DNA from: Bryoerythrophyllum caledonicum
Taxonomy: Eukaryota; Streptophyta; Bryopsida; Pottiales; Pottiaceae
Length of the DNA: 64,000 nt
Assembly (NCBI GenBank): GCA_963971425.1
Contig: OZ020514.1
Coordinates: 9,739,218 to 9,803,217, forward strand
Direction of reading: 5' to 3'
In this document: positions 33,432 to 43,026 of the stretch, piece by piece
Layout: each line of letters opens with the position of its first letter
Numbering within the stretch: the first letter of the stretch is position 1
Program-made: the position numbers and the translations under genes
Notes under the pieces: model-generated
The model's database searches: none
Told to the model about the DNA's origin: nothing
What the model saw: only the letters and a program-made list of their open reading frames with translations

Positions 33432-35239
33432 TCACTTCTTCTTGGCCTGCAGGAATAAACCACAAGTAGTTTATCAGTTTACTTCCAGAAAAATCATAAA
33501 GTCAGTAGAATCAATTCTTTCGACTACTATTTCCTCACTCTCAGATAGTTTATTAGATCAATAATGTCTATCACATCTTCTTAGTCTGCCACAAAAGACT
33601 ACAGTTGTTTTATTAGATCACACTTGACTCAAGAAAGTTATTTGTTGGTTTCCGTGGGATACCCCTCTTTCCTTCCTCTACTTGTTCACTCTAGATACTT
33701 ATTAGACCAATAGAAGAGCTTGGTGTTCTTTCAATTAGAATACACAAAACTCTTTTCTTGAGTCAGCCACAGATTGAAAAGGATAACCCCCTCAGTTTGC
33801 TACTCCTTCCTCACTCTGAATACTTGTTGAATCAATAGAAGGGCTTGGTGGACTTTCAAATAGAATCCTTATTTGAAAAGTCACCTCCAGTTTCAAAAGA
33901 ACAACCCCTCTTTTAGTGAATCGTATCAAGAGAAGAGCATGGTAGTCTTGAAAATCAAGTCAAAGTAGTTCTAGCCGTATTTGAGAGAGAAGAGATGAGT
34001 ACGCACGAGATCGACCCTGAAGAATATTTGCCAATTTTCTCTCCTCTGACCTGATTTCGGATTGATTGAGAGCTATTTAGAGGGGTAATGAAACAAGAGA
34101 GGGGGTATCTTATTCAATCTTCAGGTGACAACTCTTACCAACCCAGTCCTTGCTCAAACGATTCCTTGAGCTTCATAGAATTGGATCAGCCATGCTGTTA
34201 TGATTGTAGCAACTACAAATCAATGCTTTACAGACGTCTATTCTCGGGTCTTCGTGCATTTCCAAGTCTAAAAAAGAAAAAGAAAGAGGTCTAAATGAAT
34301 GAGCTTACCGCGTTCTGAACGCAAGCCTTGAGCGCCAAAAACTCCTTCTCGCACATCCCTTTCTCCACTGCTGGCACTTTGGTGGCGACGCACTGCCCGT
34401 ATTCTTTCATCTGCGAATAAACACATCTCATCAATTCCACCCTTCCATCAATCAAACCAACCAAACAACGCCTCCCAAACCACCTCCCTTGTCCTCAAAA
34501 AACAACAACCAAAAGCCCACTGAAAAACCCAACTCGAATTCCTCACCTCCTTCCAACCTATTCCCCAGATCCCTAGACGACCCTTCAAAACCCCATAAAA
34601 CCCTAAACTCTACAAAACCCTAAATGCAACAAAATTCCACAAAATTCTCTAAAATCGCCAACTAGAAACCCAACTCGAAGTCATCTCCTCCTTCAAACCA
34701 ACTCCCTAGAACCCTACAAGACCCTTAAAAACGCCACAAACTCCCATAAAACCCTAAACTCTTTAAAGCCCTACAAAACCCTAAAGTCTACAAATCTTAC
34801 GAAAAAAACTCTAAAATCGTCAACTGAAAAAATTCTTGAGAAATTCCACCAGCGAGGCACCGGTCTATCGGATGGCAACCCACAGGAAGCAAATCCGCCA
34901 TAAAACCCTAAACTCTACAAAACTCTACGAAGTCCTACAAAACCCTAAATGCTACAAATTCTACAAAATTTCACAAAATTCTCTTAAATCATCAACTGCG
35001 AATTCTTGAGAAATTCGGCCATCAGGACTCCGATCTAACCCACATGAAGCAAATCCACCCTAAAAATCAGAAACCTAGAGGTGGAAGAAGCGATCTGGAC
35101 TGGCACTTGGAGTAAAGATTGAGAGAGTGAGTGTGGGAATGAGGGGGGGATTGGGTTGGCTTGTTACCGAGGGGGCGCAGCGGTGGAGCATGGACTTGAA
35201 GGGCGAGGGCAGTTGGGAGGCCTTGCGCTCGCCGGCCAT
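33432..35239 (-). CDS. NDUFAF8: Twin CX9C (CHCH) protein, NDUFAF8-like, 62 aa, three exons
   Basis: Exons: 35168-35239 (24 codons, MAGERKASQLPSPFKSMLHR onward), 34309-34410 (34 codons, MKEYGQCVATKVPAVEKG onward) and 33432-33446 (AKKK, stop). All splice sites are GT-AG and all junctions are phase 0. The protein has C21-x9-C31 and C44-x9-C54, the twin CX9C pattern that forms a disulfide-bonded helical hairpin after import by the MIA40 relay into the mitochondrial intermembrane space. YGQCV and CEKEFLALKAC match the pattern of NDUFAF8, a complex I assembly factor partnering NDUFAF5 in animals. Role in complex I assembly is inferred from that similarity. The third exon is only 15 nt. The stop is 32 bp from the Mic1 ATG on the same strand. 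Confidence 0.85.
34411..35167 (-). repeat. Intron 1 of the CX9C gene: diverged tandem repeats with telomere-like boxes
   Basis: Three diverged units of about 150 bp (near 34590, 34735 and 34895) share CATAAAACCCTAAACTCT, ACAAAACCCTAAA, AAATTC(T/C)ACAAAATT and TTGAGAAATTC. Each has several AAACCCTAAA boxes, the plant telomere-repeat motif (telo-box) often found near starts of translation-related genes. Confidence 0.7.
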
Positions 35240-35279
35240 GATAGCGCTTTGCGTAGTCCTCGTCCTCTCCTCCACACTA

Positions 35280-35690
35280 ACTCACTCGCCTTCTCTGTGT
35301 CTGTGTCTCTCTCTCTGTGTGTCCCTGTCTCCCTTGTTTGTAAGTCCAAGTTATTCCGTGTGTGCATCTTCTCTTGATTCCGGTCTGTGGCTCGCAATCT
35401 CGATCTCTTGCTTCCTCTTCTCTCTCCTCCGTTTTTCCTCTCCTCTTCCTCTCCTCCTCTTCTTTCCTTTCTCTCTTCTCTCTTCTTTCTCTTTTCTGCC
35501 TCTTCTTTCTCACCTCTTCCTCTTTTCTCTTCTTTCTCACCTCTTCCTCTTTTCTCTTCTTTCTCACCTCTTCCTCTTCTCTCTTCTTTCTCACCTCTTC
35601 CACTTCTCTCTTCTTTCTCCTCTCTTCCTCTTCTTTCTCTCTTCTTTCTCTTCTCTCTTATTTCTCCCTTCCTCTTCTTTCTCTGGTCCA
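35280..35690. repeat. Polypyrimidine tract upstream of the CX9C gene
   Basis: About 400 bp of almost pure C/T on the plus strand (purine on the minus strand). The core (35505-35620) is tandem copies of an about 28-bp unit of the form CTCTTCTTTCTCACCTCTTC. It starts about 40 bp upstream of the CX9C start codon, so it occupies the promoter and/or 5' UTR region. Long frames across it are low-complexity artefacts. Confidence 0.8.
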
Positions 35691-35699
35691 CACGTTCAA

Positions 35700-37760
35700 C
35701 GATCAAAAGTCAATTTTTCCATAACAAATGGCGATGTTTCAGTATTGATTTGCTCAAACTATTTGTAGATGAGTATCTTCTTTTTTTTTAAATCTTTTTT
35801 TTTTTTTTAATTTATTTATTGTATACTAGTATACCGGCTCGTTGTCTCCAACGGGTAATGCAAATTTAGGTATGTTAACTATTATTGTGATAGTAAAAAT
35901 AAAATAAAAGTCAATGCTTGGTGTCACGGCCTCCTACGGCATGTATCACCTAGGTTTCACACGATATCTGTGGGCCTTTTATTTTGTAGAGAGATTATTA
36001 TATGTTTTACTAAACTATTTATATTGTTATTTTCTATATGCTCATCCAAAGACGAAGCGGCAAAAGTGAGTCATTCTATTAAAGGATGATTTCTCAAGAG
36101 GAGTGAGTTAAAACTTTAGAATCTTATATTTTCATAGGAATTTTATAAATATACCTACAAGTTATTTCCAATATGATTGTTACTTGATTGACATGATATA
36201 GAGAAGGGTTTAGGTAGAATGGATATTATTTTATTCACACGCATCGATATTATACAAGATTTCTCTTGTTTTCCAAATATTAATTATAGACACAATGGCA
36301 ATATTTTTTTAGCATAGTTTCTAGACCGTACATAATTATTGGCCACTGGTTTGTGTGTTGGAGGAGAGTTTATTTCCAAGTTAGTGGATTTATTTTCAAC
36401 CATAGCATGGTACATTAGTTGTGCCTCTAAACTAAAAGCCTTAGATTTGTTTACAAGTGTTCCACAACCACATGCACATGCTCCAGCTTTTGAGCTATAT
36501 GCTCTAGCCTGACCAGCTACCCTGCTATGATCCATCTGGTGCTATACGTAACCAAATTGTTCAAAGACAATTGCGCTCTATTCTCCAAGAGAAAAAGAAT
36601 GCATTAGTAATAATTTGATAAGAAACCAATACAATTACAACGCTACCGGATTGTCCTTAAAATTTGGAGTTTTATTGCCCAAAGAATTTAGTGCCTCCGC
36701 CATTACAAAGGCAAAAGCACTAAAACACATGGAGAGAGGAGGTGGGACCAGCCAAGAATAAAGGATTGTTATACGCACCTTGATGACGTTCACGCCAACC
36801 ACATTATGTCAACTAGGGACTAGCTCCAAAGGCCATTTTATTACAAATGCAAGTTTTCATATTTCCTATTTTATTCATGAAGTTCATGAATGGCACAAAC
36901 AATAAGCTGAAAGGTACAATGCACCACCATTGTCCTGCATATGATTTTATACACATTTCTTATTAATGTCATGCATGTGATGTTATTGTCAAATCTCAAC
37001 TCTAGTATTTTGCTAAAGGTGAAAAATTGCTCTCACATTTGAGAATTCATATTTTGATTTAATAATATCCTAAATTAATTAAAGTTAACTTAATTTTAAA
37101 AATTAAACCCTCTACATCTCAAAATCTAAAAGTTCATCTATACTATATCGATTGTAGACATTGCACATAACCTATAATATTAATAAAAATGCATAAATAA
37201 ATGTTCAAACCTTAAAGAAAATCCATGCACCTGTGACTTACATGCATCAAGAGTACTCATATGATTCTTAGACTTTAAATCAATTAACTTACTGATGAAT
37301 TTACCAATTAAACCAAAACTTTAAAATAAATATCACTTATGCTTAGAACCAAAAGGTCTATAAATTTACAAGCTCTACTTTTGTACGATTACCAGGATTT
37401 ACTTGATTTATTACAAAACTTGATTTGCTCAAGAATCTTGTATTCAATTCCTCACAATATTGTATTACTAAATTTAATGTAACTTTCTAAATTTAATTCA
37501 TTTTTTATAGTTTCTAATCATAATGTAACTTAGATAGTTTATTCAAAATGATTACATAATGTATACTAAATGATGTATCATTATGAAGTATGTATTTTTA
37601 ATACATAATACATTTATACTAAATTTTAGTATATATGTAGTATACATTTATACTAAATTTTTATATATTGTGAATTGTATAATTGAAAATTGAAAATTAT
37701 AAATTTCTAACAACTTCTTTGAGATTTTTACTATAGATACGCATTACTAAAACCTTAGTG
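35700..37760. other. AT-rich intergenic DNA, no gene recognised
   Basis: Contains long T runs near 35780-35815, a frame of 83 codons at 36284-36535 (minus) without a recognisable domain, and a very AT-rich block (37400-37700) with repeated TATACTAAATTT and ATACATTTATACTAAA words. Confidence 0.45.
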
Positions 37761-37789
37761 GAAGAACAATTTTTCCAATATCCAACATT

Positions 37790-38570
37790 TGATGAAAAAT
37801 TTATAGGGTTTTGAATTTCAAAGGGGAGAACACGCACGTTGGGCACCTCCTAAATTTTTTGCTAGGACACTCTATTGAATGTGAGATTTTCAATACTAGC
37901 AAATAATATTATTTCCCACTATATTGTCAAAAAAGAAGTCTTGTCTTTAGTGAAAATAACATATTAACCCAAGTCAAACATTTTCACACATTGTCACACA
38001 TTGTCGGGCAAGGTACCAAAACAAAGTCTTTACTTTCCACATTAAACTTAGAGATCTTCATATTTTTTCCACAACAATATGTGGTGTAAACCTTCTTATT
38101 GACCATTTAGATCATCAACCTAAAACATATTAAGTTCACAAACAAATAAAACGTGAATTGGCACTTTTTGAACCTCCACTCCTAGCACATTTGTTTTGAA
38201 TATGCTACACCACTCCTTTACCTCTAAAAGTTGGTGTATAAGGAACTAACATCATGCTTAACACAACGGCAATGATTTTAGCCCTTATGTAGTGCAAAAA
38301 TTTGATACCAAGCGAAGTCAAAGCCTGCTGATCCACTACGTGCATGGAAGAAAATGAACAATTTTCTCTACCTCATACACTATAATCTTTCAATCCGTGC
38401 GGTCAAAGTTTAGAGAAACTCGTGAGGACATCACTTAATAACTCTTAATTGAGATCCTACGGTCAGAGATTGAAATATAAATTTTTGTTTTCCTCTTTAC
38501 TTATTGCACTAGAACAAGCAGTTTTGAAGTGCTTTTGGTGTGAAAATGCCTTGGGCCTCTAGGGGTTAAG
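37790..38570 (-). mobile_element. Repeat family A, reverse-oriented copy
   Basis: Read on the minus strand it carries the family A landmarks in order: CTTAACCCCTAGAGG at its start (38570), CACTTCAAAACTG, CCGTAGGATCTCAATT, TGACTTCGCTTGG, GGAGGTTCAAAAAGTGCC and CTCACATTCAATAGAGTGTC, ending near 37790. No ORF. Confidence 0.75.
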
Positions 38571-38574
38571 AAGG

Positions 38575-39122
38575 ATGAGAATGAAGTCATAAGTGATCTA
38601 AGGGCAAAACTCCATGTAATACCTGACCCGAATTATCACTGTAGCTTCCCTACTTGCAAAATGTAGGGAAGAAAATGTAGGGCTACTTCCATGCATCACA
38701 CCCAACCTGACACTTCAACCTAAAATGAAGAAGGGGGGGGGGTAAACTTGGAGAGACCTTTATGTGTAAAATGATTCTGACACAATCGATGATGCTCTGA
38801 TTAGTACGTTGGGAAGAAGGGGAGGTCGACGAGCTTTAAAAGCGGCTCCACCATCCCCGAGATAATCAGCTACACCCGACCTTGTTTTTTCGGGAAGGGT
38901 GAGAAGCTACACCGTTTCGTGAATATAGTGTAGACTAGACTATTTGAAATTTCCTGCACTAATTGAAAATTTACATGCAATTGTTGACTGACACACACTT
39001 GCTTGAGAACAAATACCCAATCAAAACTTGGCATGCACATGCTTTGATGAAAATTAGTGTGAGTGATTTACATCAATAATTCCTCTATACTATATTCAGT
39101 GTTCAGTGTAGCTATATGGAAG
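38575..39122. other. Left flank of the giant LINE
   Basis: AT-rich with a G run at 38730-38740 and a GC-richer patch near 38810-38920. No gene recognised. It ends in the 11-bp target duplication at 39123-39133. Confidence 0.45.
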
Positions 39123-39133
39123 TGACCCGACCC
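39123..39133. repeat. Left 11-bp target-site duplication of the LINE
   Basis: TGACCCGACCC, identical to 51926-51936. Confidence 0.75.
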
Positions 39134-39670
39134 ATAACTTCAATTTCTCACACCTTACCTCTAGTCGCATGCAAGTGGCCAACTTGTGCAGATCTGCCAA
39201 CCACTTCCAAGTGCAACAATGCACAAGATGACAACATTCAACACTTCAGCGAATCTAGCTGTGGACAAAAATCCAACTGTGGACAGCATTCGCCAAAAGT
39301 CTCCCGAAATCAAGCCTACCTCAACTCTGCAGATTTGGACAACACCTCTCACGACAACCAACACAGCATCTCCAGCGATAAGAACGACCTGATCTCCGTC
39401 GAATCGGAGAGCAACCTACAAACCCACGCCACTTATGGATCAGCACAAGAAATCGTCAGCTCACGCCAACCCCTGTCTACCACCAATTCAGCACTCTATC
39501 AGGTAAACTTTTACGCCATACCCCTACTCTCACTAACCTTATTTCCAGCCACAAACGCAGATAAGTCAAACCCTGAAGAACACAGCAAAGTGCAACACGA
39601 CAAACTCCATCACCCAGACAAAGTCAGCCGAAATTACCGTCTCCAGGGTCAAATTGCGTCTCGAGCCACC

Positions 39671-40312
39671 ATGACCTCCGACATCAAACAGCCAATCGCC
39701 GGAAGCAGCGTCTCCAACTGCGATCAGAACAGAGTCAAGAACAAAGCTGACCCAAGATGCTCCATCGAATCCCGCAACGTCTTACGCACACAAGCAACCC
39801 CAAGACCCACGCAAGCCAACTCAAGATTTGTCCACGCAAGATCTGTGACCGCCGCAACCAGATTCACGCCAGCCTCCTCCAGATTCGGCGAACGGCATCT
39901 ACGGGGATCCGCTTGGCTTGCTCGCCTGCCGCTTGACACCCCCACACACATCTTTCACTATAAACTTCAACAACAACCAAAAACCCCATCATGCTTTCGC
40001 TTATTTCTTACACACACACTAGCTTTCCCTCACATCCTGTTACACATCAACCTTAGTGCGAGAGTGAAGGAGAGAGCACGTAGTGGCGTGCTGGTGGAGC
40101 ACATAATCTGGAGACCGCTCCCTGCAGATGTAGTTTCTTCTCTCTTACAGCATCTCCCACTAGTACCCATTCTCACCAGAAACGTAGAAGTGATAGGCAG
40201 CCCCTTGCACAAACAACGAAGTACACCAACCTCTGTTAGTAGCTCTACTCACCCACGAGAAACCATAGTCAGAACAACTCCACATTATAGACGCAGTAGA
40301 CGTTGCACCTAG
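39671..40312 (+). CDS. 5' open frame of the LINE, unknown function
   Basis: The frame is open from 39116, but the upstream ATG lies outside the element. The first internal ATG (39671) sits in the strong context GCCACCATGA. The 213-aa product is Ser/Thr/Asn/Arg-rich (starts MTSDIKQPIAGSSVSN) with no recognised domain. A possible tiny intron (CAG/GTAAAC at 39501 to TTTCCAG at about 39548) lies just before it. It may be a leader ORF or spurious. Confidence 0.3.
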   Translation: MTSDIKQPIAGSSVSNCDQNRVKNKADPRCSIESRNVLRTQATPRPTQANSRFVHARSVTAATRFTPASSRFGERHLRGSAWLARLPLDTPTHIFHYKLQQQPKTPSCFRLFLTHTLAFPHILLHINLSARVKERARSGVLVEHIIWRPLPADVVSSLLQHLPLVPILTRNVEVIGSPLHKQRSTPTSVSSSTHPRETIVRTTPHYRRSRRCT

Positions 40313-40405
40313 GGTTACTGCTTACCAATACAACCCACACTACAGTTTACAGCTAGAGTAACCCAACTCAGCCACAGTCTCACTAGTGCCGAACAAACCC
40401 TAGAA

Positions 40406-41317
40406 GTGAGGAACCCAGCAAACGCGCAGCCACTGGAGCGCTCCACGGCGGTGCAAATCGGGGGAGACAGCAAGTATCGATACAGAAATGGCACCAACGG
40501 CGCGCCCTACATCGGGCGAAGTCTCGCACAACTGAAGGAGCTAAACGTAAGACGGCCGTTGTCATCGCTGCCCAGATCAGACACAAAGACAGAAGGACCA
40601 GGCTACCCGCTGACAGGACGACGAAGACGGCTGCGGTGGGTCCCTACCCAAAGTCAGTTCAAATCAAGCCGAAGTCCTACGCCAACAAGTCCCACACCAC
40701 ACATCACATCCAGACAGTACGGCCAGCACAGAATACCAACCTCGTCAGGTACTTCTTCTCTCTACACCTCTCCATTTTATTTTCGAATCAACATAGCTTA
40801 TTTTGTAAGCCCTCATGTGTTACTCTATTGCTTAAAAATCAAAAGAATTGTTTTTTGGGAAGGTGACCATTTCTTTGGCACCATCCACAAGTGTGTATGC
40901 ATGTGTTGCTTTAACAATAAACGTCAATATCTAGGTCTAATTGTTAAAGTTTGCACCTATAGGCTAGACATATATAAAATTACTCTTTCATTGCTCTCTT
41001 CCTTAAATAATCTTAAATCCATTTCACAAAATAGTGACCATTCTAGTGATATCTTTAATAAGTATGTATGGTTATATTTTCTTGAAAGACATATTAAAAA
41101 TCATCAAATTTGTCTATATTTTTTATATTTGATTTGTATGTGTTTAAAGCCAAATAGTAATGACCAATTCATTAAGATCTTCTCCTTGAAAATCTTAAAC
41201 CCAAGAGGCCCACAAAGTAAGTTGTGGGAAGGGAAAGATATCAAGGTTAAGAGAAGAAAAACGATATACATCCTCTTAGCCAAATGTCATAACATCATTC
41301 TTATTTGTTATTGCAGA
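40406..41317 (+). other. LINE 5' leader with an intron-like segment, open in the ORF1 frame
   Basis: The ORF1 frame is open upstream to 40406. 40406-40748 encodes a basic, low-complexity stretch (RRRRLRWVPTQ). 40749-41316 looks like an intron: donor CAG/GTACTT, pyrimidine-rich AT-rich body and acceptor TTGTTATTGCAG just before the ORF1 ATG. Removing it changes frame, so the upstream frame would not be fused to ORF1. Confidence 0.45.
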
Positions 41318-42694
41318 ATGTCTCATGCTCATGCCGCCTCAACCTCTAGGGTAGTTGAATTCATGGAAGTAGTGGAAGAAAGTGCTTGTGACACGGTTTC
41401 TACACAAAAAAGGTCTAATGGTGATGTCACGTCATCCCCAAGCCAAAAGAAGGTCCGGGCAACTAGTTTGCCCCGACCTCTATATTGGTTGGGATTTAAC
41501 ACTCTAAACACTATAGCTATGAGAAGTGAGAGTCCAAAAGAACCAATTCACACTGTCAATGAACTTGTGGGGATGGGTATGAGTGAGAAAGAGGCAAAGG
41601 AGAGGGTAGAAGGTCTTCCCTCTTTTCCCTACGTCTCTCAAGAAGAATGGCCCTCAAAAAGAACAGACGGGAAAGAAGGTCATCATTTCAACCTAACGCA
41701 ACTTCCAAGTGAAGTTGAAGTCGGTAGTAATGGATTTGCTCTTGATTACCATGTTGCGGTCTCTTTCCAACTAGGAGACTTAGAAGTGTGGACAAAAGAT
41801 GTCGTCCAAGAGATGGTACGAGAAAGATTAAATGACATGAAAATTGAACTTGGGGAAATCTTGGGCGAACCGCTAGCTATCATGTGTTATCACAAAACCA
41901 ATAGATGGAGTGGCACTATTAAGATTCATCTAAAGAATCCGAAGGTAGATGGGGTGGGACTTCTTCGTGGCATCCGCCCATTTATTTTAACTCTCGCAGA
42001 AGGAATTCCAATTCGTGGGAAGGTTTGCAAGAGTTATGACTCTTTGGCCTTTGCAAACCTTCTCTCCGTCAAAATATCGGGCCCTAATCTTGTCAATCAA
42101 CACTGGTATAAACTCCACGAAGAAATAGTCCACGAGGGTTTTGCAAGGGGATTTGACTATGAAATTACCGATGTCCAAAAAAGGGTAGATCTAGAATTTG
42201 CATGGGTGAAAATCCCCTCTCCTGAACAAGCTCAAAAAATCAAAGAACACGAAGTTGCACTTAACCACGAAATCTTTACACCATACTTTGCAACCAAAGG
42301 AAAAATGAGTGACGAAGACACGGCTAAAAAGAATGCATTACTTCTTATAGCAAAAAATTTAAACAAGATAAAAAACGTAGAAGACTTAGAAAAAAGTCTT
42401 GAGGCGTATTTTGGCAAGGAGAATGTGAAGGATGTGTTCTTCAAGATGGAGCATGACAAACATGTTGGAATTTGCAACATTCATTATCTTAACCCCGCAG
42501 TTTACAAAAAACATGTCAACACAAGCGGGAAAATCTTAGGCAAATATGTTGAGTTTACTCCCCACCCCAAGAGTTTGAACGGAACGAGTGCACCATCCAC
42601 TGAACTCATCACCAAATGGGGATTTACCGATGTCAATTCCGCAGTAGCCAACGTAGTGATTGCACTCGAAAACGCTCCCAAGGTTGGATTTTGA
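41318..42694 (+). CDS. LINE ORF1 protein, RRM-like (458 aa)
   Basis: The start is taken at ATG 41318 (MSHAHAASTSRVVEF), directly after a splice-acceptor-like sequence. The middle (about residues 120-280) is a conserved-looking globular region (FALDYHVAVSFQLGDLEVW). Residues about 340-415 show an RRM-type pattern: an RNP2-like strand (ALLLIAKNL), a helix (VEDLEKSLEAYFG), then an RNP1-like strand (HVGICNIHYLNPAVYKKH) and a final strand (KILGKYVEFTPH). No CCHC zinc knuckle was seen, unlike most plant L1 ORF1 proteins. Expected role is RNA binding / RNP formation. The frame ends at a TGA and reopens in the same frame 18 nt on. Confidence 0.7.
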   Translation: MSHAHAASTSRVVEFMEVVEESACDTVSTQKRSNGDVTSSPSQKKVRATSLPRPLYWLGFNTLNTIAMRSESPKEPIHTVNELVGMGMSEKEAKERVEGLPSFPYVSQEEWPSKRTDGKEGHHFNLTQLPSEVEVGSNGFALDYHVAVSFQLGDLEVWTKDVVQEMVRERLNDMKIELGEILGEPLAIMCYHKTNRWSGTIKIHLKNPKVDGVGLLRGIRPFILTLAEGIPIRGKVCKSYDSLAFANLLSVKISGPNLVNQHWYKLHEEIVHEGFARGFDYEITDVQKRVDLEFAWVKIPSPEQAQKIKEHEVALNHEIFTPYFATKGKMSDEDTAKKNALLLIAKNLNKIKNVEDLEKSLEAYFGKENVKDVFFKMEHDKHVGICNIHYLNPAVYKKHVNTSGKILGKYVEFTPHPKSLNGTSAPSTELITKWGFTDVNSAVANVVIALENAPKVGF

Positions 42695-42712
42695 AGAGAA
42701 GAATTACATCGA

Positions 42713-43009
42713 ATGGTTCAAAGTGAAGTGAAGCGCGGCACCGACCACACCATCATAGAAGTTCGACGGGAGATGGCCGTAATGAAGCAAGAAATTGTTG
42801 AGGAGGCACGCCAATATGTGGACACAGTCCAAACGATATCCGCCCGAACATTGCGAGGAGAGATGAGCACACTCCGGATGAATCTCATCCAACTTCTTGA
42901 GAATCACGAAGCAGAGGCGTTTGAACGGGAAGTCGAAGCATCCAAGGAAGAAGAGACATCTCATCGTAGTTTGTCCATCATGGAGAAACAAATGGACATG
43001 ACAAACTAG
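42713..43009 (+). CDS. Short coiled-coil frame in phase with ORF1 (98 aa)
   Basis: MVQSEVKRGTDHTIIEVRRE begins 18 nt after the ORF1 TGA in the same reading frame. The product is strongly helical and charged (EMAVMKQEIVEEARQYVDT, LENHEAEAFEREVEASKEEE), typical of an ORF1 coiled coil. It may be the C-terminus of ORF1 cut off by a TGA, or be made by readthrough. It ends just before ORF2. Confidence 0.5.
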   Translation: MVQSEVKRGTDHTIIEVRREMAVMKQEIVEEARQYVDTVQTISARTLRGEMSTLRMNLIQLLENHEAEAFEREVEASKEEETSHRSLSIMEKQMDMTN

Positions 43010-43026
43010 TTGTGTCCACCATCGCG

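Noticed and set aside
35127..35791. Long plus and minus frames (up to 213 codons) rich in Leu/Ser/Phe or Arg/Glu/Lys
   Set aside because: They translate a C/T repeat tract and the first exon of the CX9C gene on the other strand; low complexity, no domain.
36284..36535. 83-codon minus-strand frame with ACACGCGTL motif
   Set aside because: No recognised domain or splice-linked neighbours; AT-rich repeat-like context.
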